Position numbers and translations under genes: made by a program
Notes under the pieces: generated by a model
The model's input: only the letters and a program-made list of their open reading frames with translations
The model's database searches: none
Told to the model about the DNA's origin: nothing
Source: Sphingomonas hankookensis
GTDB lineage: Bacteria; Pseudomonadota; Alphaproteobacteria; Sphingomonadales; Sphingomonadaceae
Length of the DNA stretch: 64,000 nt
Direction: 5' to 3'
Assembly: GCF_022664465.1 (NCBI RefSeq)
Contig: NZ_JAKREV010000007.1
Coordinates: 62,001 to 126,000, forward strand
Shown here: in pieces, positions 16,787 through 25,305 of the stretch
How positions within the stretch are numbered: position 1 is the stretch's first letter
Layout: each line of letters opens with the position of its first letter

Positions 16787-17493
16787 ACCCCCTGCCCCCG
16801 CCGCCGATCGGACGGTTCGTGATCGAGACGCCGCGCGCCGCGCTGGCGCTGGCCGGAGTGCCGTTTCGCTGGCGGGCGGCACTGGACGGGGCACCGCGCG
16901 CGACGGGCGAGCCGGTGATGCTGCTGCCCGGATTGTTCAACGGCGACCGGTCGAACACGATCATGGCGCGCTACCTGCGCACGCTCGGCCATGATGCGCG
17001 CGGATGGGCGCTGGGACGCAATTTCGGGCAGCGCAGCATCGGCGCGGACGGGACCACGCTGTTCGACCGGATCGATGCGATCGCGCAAGCCACCGGGCGG
17101 CCGGTGGCGCTGGTCGGGGTCAGCCTGGGCGGGATCATGGCGCGCCTTGCCGCGCATCGCCGCCCCGACCTGGTCGAACAAGTGGTGACGGTCGCCAGCC
17201 CCTATGCCGGGCCGGCGCGGTCGACCCATGTGTGGCGGCTGTACGAATGGATCAGCGGCGAGTCGGTCGACGATCCCGCCGTGCTGGCGCTGGCCGAGGA
17301 AGTGCGCCGCCCCCTGCCCGTCCCCGCCACCGCGATCTGGAGCGCCAGCGACGGGCTGGTCAACGGGCTCGGCTGCCATGTGGTGGGCGAACCGGGGTGC
17401 CGGTCGGTCGAGGTGGTGAGCAGCCATTATGGCGTGCAGACGCGGCTGGTGGTGCTGCGCGCGGTAGCGGAGGCGCTGGCGGGGAATCGGTGA
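16783..17493 (+). CDS. Alpha/beta-hydrolase
   Basis: 236 residues from GTG 16783, coupled to the DUF2459 stop (GTGA). Oxyanion-loop segment VMLLPGLFNGD, nucleophile elbow VGVSLGGIMARL (Ser), acid in ASDGLVNG and His in SSHYGV form a plausible Ser-Asp-His triad. There is no signal peptide. The closest feel is an esterase/lipase of the PGAP1-like or triacylglycerol-lipase type, but the substrate is unknown. The pairing with a DUF2459 gene suggests an envelope role. Confidence 0.85.
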   Translation: MNPLPPPPIGRFVIETPRAALALAGVPFRWRAALDGAPRATGEPVMLLPGLFNGDRSNTIMARYLRTLGHDARGWALGRNFGQRSIGADGTTLFDRIDAIAQATGRPVALVGVSLGGIMARLAAHRRPDLVEQVVTVASPYAGPARSTHVWRLYEWISGESVDDPAVLALAEEVRRPLPVPATAIWSASDGLVNGLGCHVVGEPGCRSVEVVSSHYGVQTRLVVLRAVAEALAGNR

Positions 17494-17570
17494 AGGACGG
17501 ACGCCTGCCGCTGGCCGCGCCGGATCATATCCCCCCAGCCACACCCGTCACCCCGGTCCCTGACCCCTTA

Positions 17571-17653
17571 CGTCACCCCAGCGAAGGCTGGGGTCTCCCG
17601 GTTATTGCCCACGGCAGGAGCCGCTTGAGACCCCAGCCTGCGCTGGGGTGACG
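17571..17653. repeat. Family B repeat, double-hairpin form
   Basis: CGTCACCCCAGCGAAGGCTG ... AGCCTGCGCTGGGGTGACG around GGCAGGAGCCGCTTGAG. Sits in the convergent gap between the hydrolase (+) and the small lipoprotein (-). Confidence 0.85.
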
Positions 17654-17688
17654 TGTGTGGAAGCGGGGTGACGATCAGGGATCAGTCC

Positions 17689-17928
17689 TCAATCGTCGTC
17701 GCGCTGTTCCCGCCGCCGCGCCTCTTCCTTGCGCAGTTCGCGGCCTTCGCGGGCTTCCTTCTTGCGCATCTTGCGGCCGTAGTTGCGGTCGGCTTCGGAC
17801 TGGCTGGTGGTGGTCCAGTCGACCACCTGCGCGCCGGCGCGGACCGGGGCGGTGGCCACGTTCCAGACGGTGCTGACACAGCCCCCGGTCAGCGGCGCCA
17901 CCGCCAATATCGCCCACGCCAGTCGCAT
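17689..17928 (-). CDS. Small lipoprotein
   Basis: 79 residues. The signal peptide ends in a lipobox, LTGGC, with lipidated Cys17, so it is a lipoprotein. The mature part is short and strongly charged at the C-terminus (KKEAREGRELRKEEARRRE), likely a helix. Start ATG 17928 has GAGGATAAGCAG upstream. It follows glpQ by 10 bp on the same strand and is surely co-transcribed. No function can be assigned. Confidence 0.75.
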   Translation of the reverse strand: MRLAWAILAVAPLTGGCVSTVWNVATAPVRAGAQVVDWTTTSQSEADRNYGRKMRKKEAREGRELRKEEARRREQRDDD

Positions 17929-17938
17929 CTGCTTATCC

Positions 17939-18964
17939 TCAATAGGGTTTGTCGCGTATCTGCGCCCCGATTAGCGGGAAATCGGTGAAGAAACCATCGA
18001 CACCCGCGGCGACGGCGTCGGCGATCTCCTGCCCCACGCGGCCATGCACCTCCGGACCGCCGGGCACGCGATACGCCTCGGGCAGGAAGACGTTTTCGGC
18101 GCGGTAGGTCCACGGGTGGACGCGCAGGCCCGCAGCATGGGCGGCATGGACCAGCGGCTTGCCGGCGCCGACCATCGTCTTGTTCGGGCCGATCCCGAAC
18201 GCATAGGTCGCGACCGCCTTCAATCCGGCGGGCGTCGCCATCATCGCATAGCTGTCGACCGCGCGGTCGGCCGGGCCGCCCTGCCCGTCCATCAGCTGGA
18301 TCAGGCGGATGGTGGTCAGCTTCTTCAGCGCCTTGAGGTTGTTCACCTCGAACGACTGGATGAACACCGGTGCCTTTGCGCTGTCCCAGCCGGCGGTGCG
18401 CAGCTCGGCGACGAGGCGTGCCTCCATCGGGTGGCCGATCGACGCGAACCAGGTCGGGTGCTTGGTTTCGGGATAGATGCCGATGGTGCGCCCGGTCGCG
18501 GCGGTGGCGCGCTTGGCGAGCGCGACCACCTCGGCCAGCGTCGGGATCGGCTGCTGTCCGTCATAGGCGGTATTGCCGGGGCGCAGCTGCGGCAGGCGTT
18601 CCTTCGCACGCAGCGTGCGCAGCTCGGCCAGCGTGAAATCCTCGGTGAACCAGCCGGTGACCTGTTGTCCGTCGATCGTCTTCGTCGTGCGCCGCGCGGC
18701 GAATTCCGGATGCGCCGCGACGTCGGTCGTGCCCGAAATCTCGTTCTCGTGCCGCGCCACGAACACGTTATCCTTGGTCAGCACGAGGTCGGGTTCGATG
18801 AAATCCGCCCCCTGTTCGATCGCCAGTTCGTACGCGGCGAGCGTGTGTTCGGGGCGCGATCCGCTGGCACCGCGATGCGCGATCACGATCGGCGTCGGAT
18901 CGAGCGGTCGTTCTTCGGTCATCGCACCCATCCCCAGCATTGCCAGCACTACCGTACCTAACAT
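17939..18964 (-). CDS. glpQ: Glycerophosphodiester phosphodiesterase (periplasmic GlpQ type)
   Basis: 341 residues. A short hydrophobic N-terminus suggests export. The GDPD catalytic core is intact: AHRGASGSRPEHT, then FIEPDLVLTKDNVFVARHE with the catalytic histidines and metal-binding Glu/Asp, IYPETKHP, and the C-terminal HPWTYR and VDGFFTDFP. It hydrolyses glycerophosphodiesters to glycerol 3-phosphate and an alcohol, which supplies phosphate and carbon. It is divergent from the molybdenum hydroxylase operon, with a 73-bp gap. A small lipoprotein gene follows. Confidence 0.93.
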   Translation of the reverse strand: MLGTVVLAMLGMGAMTEERPLDPTPIVIAHRGASGSRPEHTLAAYELAIEQGADFIEPDLVLTKDNVFVARHENEISGTTDVAAHPEFAARRTTKTIDGQQVTGWFTEDFTLAELRTLRAKERLPQLRPGNTAYDGQQPIPTLAEVVALAKRATAATGRTIGIYPETKHPTWFASIGHPMEARLVAELRTAGWDSAKAPVFIQSFEVNNLKALKKLTTIRLIQLMDGQGGPADRAVDSYAMMATPAGLKAVATYAFGIGPNKTMVGAGKPLVHAAHAAGLRVHPWTYRAENVFLPEAYRVPGGPEVHGRVGQEIADAVAAGVDGFFTDFPLIGAQIRDKPY

Positions 18965-19037
18965 CTGCGATCCCTTCGCAACAGGAAACCGTTTCGATCG
19001 GGAACGTTAGCCCGTGTGACCAACGGAGCGCCGACCC

Positions 19038-19559
19038 ATGCAATTCACCATCAACGGACAGCCGTATCAGGCAGAGGCGGACATCCGCACCTCGCTGCTC
19101 GACCTGCTGCGCGAACATCTCTCGCTCACCGGCAGCAAGAAGGGCTGCGACCATGGCCAATGCGGGGCGTGCACCGTGCTGGTGAACGGCCGCCGCATCA
19201 ATGCCTGCCTCACGCTCGCCGTGATGCATCAGGATGACGACATCGTGACGATCGAGGGGCTGGGTTCGCCCAACAAGCTGCATCCGTTGCAGGCGGCGTT
19301 CGTCAAGCACGACGGATTCCAGTGCGGCTATTGCACGCCGGGGCAGATTTGTTCGGCGGTCGGCATGCTCGACGAGGTCGAGAAGGGCTGGCCCAGCCAT
19401 GTCAGCGCCACGCTGAACGATCCCGACTTCACCGACGAGGAAATTCGCGAACGGATGAGCGGCAATATCTGTCGCTGTTCGGCTTATCCCAACATCGTCG
19501 ATGCGATCCGCGAAGTCGCCGACGCGCGTGAACCGGTTCGGGCGGAGGCAGCGGAATGA
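19038..19559 (+). CDS. Molybdenum hydroxylase [2Fe-2S] small subunit (PaoA/XdhC-type)
   Basis: 173 residues. The plant-type [2Fe-2S] cluster is bound by C37, C42, C45 and C57 ([14 protein letters not shown]), and the second cluster by C96, C99, C145 and C147 ([20 protein letters not shown]). It passes electrons from the molybdenum subunit towards FAD. Unlike E. coli PaoA it has no Tat signal, so the enzyme should stay in the cytoplasm. It overlaps the next gene by four bases (ATGA). First gene of a three-gene operon. Confidence 0.93.
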   Translation: MQFTINGQPYQAEADIRTSLLDLLREHLSLTGSKKGCDHGQCGACTVLVNGRRINACLTLAVMHQDDDIVTIEGLGSPNKLHPLQAAFVKHDGFQCGYCTPGQICSAVGMLDEVEKGWPSHVSATLNDPDFTDEEIRERMSGNICRCSAYPNIVDAIREVADAREPVRAEAAE

Positions 19560-20533
19560 AACTGTTCGACTATGCCAAGGCCGACAGCGCCGAAACCGCG
19601 GCGCGCGAAGGCGCGGTCGCCGACACCAAGTTCATCGCCGGCGGGACCAACCTGCTCGACCTGATGAAACTGCAGGTCGAGACGCCCGCGCGGCTGGTCG
19701 ATATCAGCCGCCTGCCGCTGAACGATATCGAGGAGGTCGACGGCGGCGGCGTGCGGATCGGCGCGCTGGTGCCCAATTCCGATCTGGCCGCCTCCCCCAT
19801 CATCCGGGAGCGCTACGAAGTGCTCAGCCGCGCGCTGCTGGCCGGCGCGTCGGGGCAGTTGCGCAACAAGGCGTCGACTGGCGGCAATCTGCTCCAGCGG
19901 ACGCGCTGCTATTATTTCTACGAGACGGCGTCGCGCTGCAACAAGCGGGTGCCGGGGTCGGGCTGCGATGCGCAGCAAGGCTTCAACCGCATCCTCGCCA
20001 TCCTCGGCACCAGCGAGCATTGCATCGCGACGCATCCGAGCGACATGGCGGTGGCGATGCGCGCGCTCGACGCGACGATCGTGACGCTGGGCAGCGATGG
20101 CGAGAAGCGACGGATCGCGATCGGCGACTTCTATCGCCTGCCCGGCGACACGCCCGACGTCGAGCATGTGCTGCGTCCCGGCGAGTTGATCACCCATATC
20201 GAACTGCCGGCGGCGCCAGCGGGCAAACAGACCTATCGCAAGGTGCGCGACCGGGCGTCCTATGCCTTCGCCCTGGTGTCGGTCGCCGGGATCGTCGCGG
20301 TCGATGGCGGCAAGATCGCGTCGGCGCGGCTGGCCTTCGGCGGGCTCGGCCCGATGCCGTGGCGCGATACTGCGGTCGAGAACGCACTGGTCGGACAGGC
20401 GCCGTCCGACGCGCTGTTCACGCAAGCCGCCGACCTGCTGCTGCGCGACGCCAGGGGTTTCGGCAGCAACGATTTCAAGATTCCGCTGGCGCGTCGCACG
20501 CTGATCGCCACGCTGAGGGAGTTGACCGCATGA
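19556..20533 (+). CDS. Molybdenum hydroxylase FAD subunit (PaoB type, 4Fe-4S insertion)
   Basis: 325 residues. FAD-binding motifs [12 protein letters not shown] near residue 28 and a later [10 protein letters not shown] are present. Four cysteines follow in [22 protein letters not shown] and [12 protein letters not shown]. This is the loop that carries an extra [4Fe-4S] in PaoB and 4-hydroxybenzoyl-CoA reductase, so the enzyme is nearer PaoABC than classical xanthine dehydrogenase. Coupled at both ends by ATGA overlaps. Confidence 0.92.
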   Translation: MKLFDYAKADSAETAAREGAVADTKFIAGGTNLLDLMKLQVETPARLVDISRLPLNDIEEVDGGGVRIGALVPNSDLAASPIIRERYEVLSRALLAGASGQLRNKASTGGNLLQRTRCYYFYETASRCNKRVPGSGCDAQQGFNRILAILGTSEHCIATHPSDMAVAMRALDATIVTLGSDGEKRRIAIGDFYRLPGDTPDVEHVLRPGELITHIELPAAPAGKQTYRKVRDRASYAFALVSVAGIVAVDGGKIASARLAFGGLGPMPWRDTAVENALVGQAPSDALFTQAADLLLRDARGFGSNDFKIPLARRTLIATLRELTA

Positions 20534-22749
20534 CCACCAATGCGCTGCGCATGGACAAACCGGTCGAAGAAAGTCTGCTGGACACTGGCGTCCAAGGAAT
20601 CATCGGCAAGGGGATCGAGCGGATCGACGGCCCGCTGAAGGTGGCCGGACAGGCGACCTATTCGGCCGAATACGAGTTTCCCGACCTTGCCTATGGCTTC
20701 CTCGTCCGCGCGCCGTTCGCGGCGGGGACGATCACCGCGATCGATGCCGAGGGGGCAAAGGCGCTGCCGGGCGTGGTCGATGTCGTCGTCGACCTGAAAA
20801 CCTTCATCCGCAATCCGCAACAGGGCGGCGAGACCGGCGCCCCGACCCAAGGGGTGAAGGACGTCGCCTATTTCGGCGAGCCGGTCGCGATCGTCGTCGC
20901 CGACAGCTTCGAAGTGGCGCGCGATGCGGCACAGCTGGTGTCGATCCGCTACGAACCGACTGCGGGCGTCTATACCTTCGACGATCATGTCGACGACGCG
21001 ATCAAGCCGCCGCCCGGATCGATGCCGCCCTATCACCAGCAGGGTGATTTGGAGAAGGCAATGGCCGAGGCGGCGTTCACGGTCGACAATGTGTGGCGCA
21101 CCCCGTCACAGAATTCGGCGGCGATGGAGCCGCATGCCTCGATCGCGGTGTGGGACGATGACGGGCTGACGCTCTACGGATCGCTCCAGATGCCGTCGTC
21201 GGACAAGCAGCAGCTGGCCAAATCGCTGGGCGAACGCCAGTCGAAGGTGCGCGTCGTCGCCCGCTATATCGGCGGCGGCTTCGGGTCGAAGCTCGGCATC
21301 TCGCCCGACACCGTCGCGACGGCGATCGCGGCGAAGGCGGTCGGGCGGCCGGTCAAGACGGTGATGACCCGCCAGCAGGTGTTCGACGCCACGGTGCGCC
21401 GGTCGAACACGCAGCAGCGCTTCCGCCTTGCCGCCGATGCGGAAGGGCGGCTGACCGGGATCGGGCATGAAACGCTGTGTTCGAACCTGCCGGGCGAGGG
21501 CTATTTCGAGCCCGCCGGACAGGCGACGCAATTCCTGTATGGCGGCGAGAACCGGATCATCAAGCACGATCTGGTCGAGCTGAACCGGACGTTGTCGGGA
21601 TCGATGCGCGCGCCGGGCGAAGCGGTCGGGCTGCTCGCCCAGGAAAATGCGATGGACGAACTGGCCGAAGCGATCGGGATCGATCCGGTCGAGCTGCGCC
21701 GCCGCAACGATCCCGCAAAGGACCCGCAAAAGGACGTGCCCTATTCGACGCGGTCGCTGACCCGCTGTCTCGATGCCGGGGCCAAGGCGTTCGGCTGGGA
21801 ACAGCGCAACCGGACGCCGGGCGGCCGGCGCGAGGGCGACTGGCTGATCGGGCAGGGCATGGCGGCAACGACGCGCACCAACATGCTGCAGCCGAGCGAG
21901 GCGCAGGTGTCGATCGGGCCGGACGGACGCGCGCTGGTCGAAACCGACATGACCGATATCGGTACCGGCACCTACACCATCCTCGCGCAGATCGCGGGCG
22001 AAATCCTCGGCCTGCCGGTCGAGCGGGTCGCGGTGCATCTGGGCGATACCAACACCCCGCCGGGCGCCGGATCGGGCGGCTCTTGGGGCGCGGGCAGCAG
22101 CGGGTCGTCGGTCTATCTGGCGGCGCAGGCGCTGCGCGACAAGCTGGCCAAGGCGATGGGCGTCGATGCCGATGAGATGACGCTGAAGGACGGCCATGCG
22201 ATCGCCGGCAACCGCCGCGTCGCGATCGGCGAACTGGTCGGCGACGGGATCACCGCCACCGGATCGATCGAACCGGGCAAGCAGGAACAGGAAACCACGC
22301 AGGCGAGCTATGGCGCGCATTTCTGCGAGGTGAAGGTCCATGCGGTGACCGGCGAGGTCCGCGTGACGCGCTGGCATGCGACGTTCGAGGCCGGGCGCAT
22401 CCTGAACCGGCAGACCGCACGGTCGCAGTGCATCGGCGGCATCGTGTTCGGCATCGGCACCGCGCTGACCGAGGAACTGGTCCATGACGACCGCGACGGG
22501 CGGATCGTCAACCACGACCTTGCCGAATATCATGTGCCGGCGCATGCCGACATTCCGCCGATGGACATCGTGTTCCTCGACGACCGCGATCCCCATGCCA
22601 ACCCGCTGCAGGCCAAGGGCATCGGGGAACTGGGTATCGGTGGTGCCGGGGCGGCGGTGACCAACGCGATCTACAATGCGACCGGGGTCCGGGTGCGCGA
22701 TTATCCCGCGACGTTGGACAAGCTGCTGGAAGGATTGCCGGCGGTCTGA
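20530..22749 (+). CDS. Molybdenum hydroxylase molybdopterin-binding subunit (PaoC/XdhA type)
   Basis: 739 residues from ATG 20530 ([10 protein letters not shown]), coupled to the FAD subunit. Segments [22 protein letters not shown] (start of the a/b hammerhead domain), [23 protein letters not shown] and the active-site Glu region [12 protein letters not shown] near the C-terminus mark a complete catalytic subunit. It hydroxylates aldehydes or N-heterocycles with water; the substrate cannot be read. It likely needs molybdopterin cytosine dinucleotide and the XdhC/MocA pair at 6.1-7.6 kb. Confidence 0.93.
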   Translation: MTTNALRMDKPVEESLLDTGVQGIIGKGIERIDGPLKVAGQATYSAEYEFPDLAYGFLVRAPFAAGTITAIDAEGAKALPGVVDVVVDLKTFIRNPQQGGETGAPTQGVKDVAYFGEPVAIVVADSFEVARDAAQLVSIRYEPTAGVYTFDDHVDDAIKPPPGSMPPYHQQGDLEKAMAEAAFTVDNVWRTPSQNSAAMEPHASIAVWDDDGLTLYGSLQMPSSDKQQLAKSLGERQSKVRVVARYIGGGFGSKLGISPDTVATAIAAKAVGRPVKTVMTRQQVFDATVRRSNTQQRFRLAADAEGRLTGIGHETLCSNLPGEGYFEPAGQATQFLYGGENRIIKHDLVELNRTLSGSMRAPGEAVGLLAQENAMDELAEAIGIDPVELRRRNDPAKDPQKDVPYSTRSLTRCLDAGAKAFGWEQRNRTPGGRREGDWLIGQGMAATTRTNMLQPSEAQVSIGPDGRALVETDMTDIGTGTYTILAQIAGEILGLPVERVAVHLGDTNTPPGAGSGGSWGAGSSGSSVYLAAQALRDKLAKAMGVDADEMTLKDGHAIAGNRRVAIGELVGDGITATGSIEPGKQEQETTQASYGAHFCEVKVHAVTGEVRVTRWHATFEAGRILNRQTARSQCIGGIVFGIGTALTEELVHDDRDGRIVNHDLAEYHVPAHADIPPMDIVFLDDRDPHANPLQAKGIGELGIGGAGAAVTNAIYNATGVRVRDYPATLDKLLEGLPAV

Positions 22750-22751
22750 GC

Positions 22752-22894
22752 GCCTCCCCATTGCATGGGGAGGGGGACCGCCGCCGAAGGCGGTGGTGGA
22801 GGGGGTTGGCCTCGCAGCGCAACGATTCCGTGTGCGGCCCGCCCCCTCCATCAGCCTGCGGCTGGTCCCCCTCCCCGCACAGCGGGGAGGATTT
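22752..22894. repeat. Family A inverted repeat, copy 2
   Basis: GCCTCCCCATTGCATGGGGA ... CCGCACAGCGGGGAGGATTT, with inner arms GGCGGTGGTGGAGGGGG and CCCCCTCCATCAGCC. It starts two bases after the molybdopterin subunit's stop and lies ~100 bp before sdhB. Confidence 0.88.
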
Positions 22895-22997
22895 AGGGTC
22901 AAAAAACCTTGTTCGCGTTTGCGGCATCCCCACCTGTCATGTATCTGACGCGCAAACCGGGCGTTCCGGCGCCCCCAAGCCGAACCGAGCGAGTATC

Positions 22998-23777
22998 ATG
23001 GCCGAATTCCGTTTGCCCAAGAACAGCGTCGTCAAGAAGGGCGCGACCCACAAGTCGCCGACCTCGGGCCGGATCAAGAAGTTCAAGGTCTATCGCTACG
23101 ACCCCGATTCGGGCCAGAACCCGCGCTACGACGATTTCGAGATCGATCTGGACGAATGCGGTCCGATGGTGCTCGACGCGCTGATCAAGATGAAGTCGGA
23201 GCAGGACCCCTCGCTCACCTTCCGCCGGTCGTGCCGCGAAGGAATTTGCGGGTCGTGCTCGATGAACATCGACGGGCGCAACGGCCTCGCCTGCACCACC
23301 GCGATCGAGGATATCAAGGGCGATATCCGGATCACCCCGCTGCCGCACATGGACGTGATCAAGGACCTGGTGCCGGACTTCACGCATTTCTACGCACAAT
23401 ATTCGTCGATCAAGCCGTGGCTGCAGACCGTCAGCCCGACGCCGGCCGGCAAGGAACGGCTTCAGTCACCGGAAGACCGCAACAAGCTCGACGGGCTGTA
23501 CGAGTGCATCCTGTGCGCGTGCTGCTCGACCTCGTGCCCCAGCTATTGGTGGAACAGCGACAAGTTCCTGGGACCTGCGATCCTGTTGCAGGCGTATCGC
23601 TGGCTGGCCGACAGCCGTGACGAAATGACCGGCGAGCGTCTCGACGAGCTGGAAGATCCGTTCCGCCTGTATCGCTGCCACACGATCATGAACTGCGCGA
23701 ACGTGTGTCCCAAGGGGCTGAACCCGGCCAAGGCGATCGCCGAGATCAAGAAGATGGAAGTCGAGCGGATCATCTGA
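22998..23777 (+). CDS. sdhB: Succinate dehydrogenase iron-sulfur subunit
   Basis: 259 residues from ATG 22998. The [2Fe-2S] ligands are in [21 protein letters not shown], and the [4Fe-4S] and [3Fe-4S] ligands in [16 protein letters not shown] and [14 protein letters not shown]. It carries electrons from SdhA to the SdhCD quinone site. It is 11.5 kb from sdhCDA and in the opposite orientation, so expression must be matched from separate promoters. zapE follows on the same strand, with a family G repeat between them. Confidence 0.97.
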   Translation: MAEFRLPKNSVVKKGATHKSPTSGRIKKFKVYRYDPDSGQNPRYDDFEIDLDECGPMVLDALIKMKSEQDPSLTFRRSCREGICGSCSMNIDGRNGLACTTAIEDIKGDIRITPLPHMDVIKDLVPDFTHFYAQYSSIKPWLQTVSPTPAGKERLQSPEDRNKLDGLYECILCACCSTSCPSYWWNSDKFLGPAILLQAYRWLADSRDEMTGERLDELEDPFRLYRCHTIMNCANVCPKGLNPAKAIAEIKKMEVERII

Positions 23778-23802
23778 TCGCTCGTGCCTTCTTATTTCCT
23801 CC

Positions 23803-23923
23803 CCGTTCGGTTCGAGCAGGTTCGAGCTTGTCGAGAAGCGTCCGTCGAGAACTCGGTTGGTGCGACCACCGCCTTCTCGACTTCGGTTCTCGACAAGCTC
23901 GAACCTGCGCTCGAAGCAAACGG
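23803..23923. repeat. Family G inverted repeat, copy 1
   Basis: CCGTTCGGTTCGAGCAGG, GAGCTTGTCGAGAAG, then TTCTCGACAAGCTCGAACC and GAAGCAAACGGG. Complex of nested inverted arms, copies at 25175 and 28901. Confidence 0.83.
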
Positions 23924-23967
23924 GATATGGGTATCAACGGGTTGGATTTGGTGAGGGCTGAAGTCGC

Positions 23968-25071
23968 ATGACCGTCCTCAAGCGCTACGACAGCCTCGTC
24001 TCGGCCGGCGAACTCCGCCCCGACCCGGAACAGCGCGCCGCCGCGACGCGGCTGTCGCGCCTCGCCGCCGAACTCGACGCGCCACCCAGGCGGGGGCTGT
24101 TCGCCCGCCTGACCGGCAAGGACGCCCCCGTGCCGCGCGGCGTCTACCTGTGGGGAGGGGTCGGGCGCGGAAAATCGATGCTGATGGACCTGTTCTACGA
24201 CTGCGTAGCCGATCCGGCCAAACGCCGCGTCCATTTCCACGCCTTCATGATCGAGGTCCATGCCCGCCTCGCCACCGAACGCGCGAAGGAAGCGGGCAAT
24301 CCGGTACCGCCGGTCGCCGAGGCGCTGGCCAAGGACCTGAAGCTGCTCGCGTTCGATGAAATGGTCATCAACAACACCGCCGACGCGATGGTGCTGTCGC
24401 GGCTGTTTACCGAGATGATGACCCACGGCGTGACGATCGTCGCGACGTCGAACCGGCCGCCGGTTGACCTGTACAAGGACGGGTTGCAGCGCGACAGCTT
24501 CCTCCCGTTCATCGCGCTGCTCGAATCGAACCTCGACGTGTTGCCGCTGAACGGCCCGACCGATTATCGCCGCGACCGGTTGGGACAGGTCGATACGTGG
24601 CTGGTGCCGAACGGCCCGGCGGCGACCGAAGCGCTATCGGCGGCGTTCTTCCGCCTGACCGACTATCCGGTCGAGGATGCGGCGAACGTGCCGTCGTGCG
24701 ACCTCGATATCGGCGGGCGGACGCTGCACGTGCCCAAGGCGCTGAAGGGCGTCGCGGTGTTCAGCTTCAAGCGGCTGTGCGGCGAGGCGCGCGGCGCGCC
24801 CGATTATCTGGCGGTCGCGCGGGCGTTCCATACGGTGATCCTCGTCGGGATTCCAATCCTCGGGCCGGAAAACCGCAACGAGGCGGCGCGGTTCGTGACG
24901 CTGATCGATGCGCTGTACGAGTATCGCGTGAAGCTGCTGGCGGCGGCCGATGCGCAGCCGGGCGAGTTGTATCCGACCGGGGATGGGCGCTTCGAATTCG
25001 ACCGGACGATCAGCCGGTTGGAAGAGATGCGGTCGGAGGACTATCTGGCCAAGGGGCATGGCGAGGGGTAG
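23968..25071 (+). CDS. zapE: Cell division protein ZapE (AFG1-like AAA+ ATPase)
   Basis: 367 residues. Walker A GGVGRGKS at 63-70 within GVYLWGGVGRGKSMLMDLFY, Walker B LLAFDEMVINN, sensor-like IVATSNRPP and the family-specific VHFHAFMIEVH are visible. ZapE binds FtsZ and destabilises the ring late in division; mitochondrial homologues act in protein quality control. It follows sdhB, an association also found in other alphaproteobacteria as I recall. The two genes are 190 bp apart with a repeat between. Confidence 0.93.
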   Translation: MTVLKRYDSLVSAGELRPDPEQRAAATRLSRLAAELDAPPRRGLFARLTGKDAPVPRGVYLWGGVGRGKSMLMDLFYDCVADPAKRRVHFHAFMIEVHARLATERAKEAGNPVPPVAEALAKDLKLLAFDEMVINNTADAMVLSRLFTEMMTHGVTIVATSNRPPVDLYKDGLQRDSFLPFIALLESNLDVLPLNGPTDYRRDRLGQVDTWLVPNGPAATEALSAAFFRLTDYPVEDAANVPSCDLDIGGRTLHVPKALKGVAVFSFKRLCGEARGAPDYLAVARAFHTVILVGIPILGPENRNEAARFVTLIDALYEYRVKLLAAADAQPGELYPTGDGRFEFDRTISRLEEMRSEDYLAKGHGEG

Positions 25072-25078
25072 CGCCCGC

Positions 25079-25174
25079 CCCTCCTTCTACCACTCTACCC
25101 GCTGGCCCCTTCCGCCTCGCTCCTCACCCCTTCCGCCTCTGCCTCGCCCCTTCCGCCAACCCCCCCGCCCCTTC
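25079..25174. repeat. Degenerate CCCCTTCCG tract
   Basis: Pyrimidine-rich stretch with four imperfect repeats of CCCCTTCCGCC, directly before a family G element. Looks like a small tandem array or slippage product. No gene. Confidence 0.6.
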
Positions 25175-25296
25175 CGTTTGCTTCGAGCGCAGGTTCGAGC
25201 TTGTCGAGAACCGTAGTCGAGAAGGGGTTGCCCCAAACGACCCAGTTCTCGACAGACGCTTCTCGACTTCGCTCGAAGCTGCTCGAACCAAACGGG
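25175..25296. repeat. Family G inverted repeat, copy 2
   Basis: CCGTTTGCTTCGAGCGCAGG ... TCGAAGCTGCTCGAACCAAACGG. In the convergent gap between zapE and hrpB. Confidence 0.83.
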
Positions 25297-25305
25297 AGTG
25301 CTTAA

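Noticed and set aside
19501..20529. Long N-terminal extension of the molybdopterin subunit frame
   Set aside because: It overlaps the FAD subunit gene in another frame. The coupled ATG at 20530 fits the family length.
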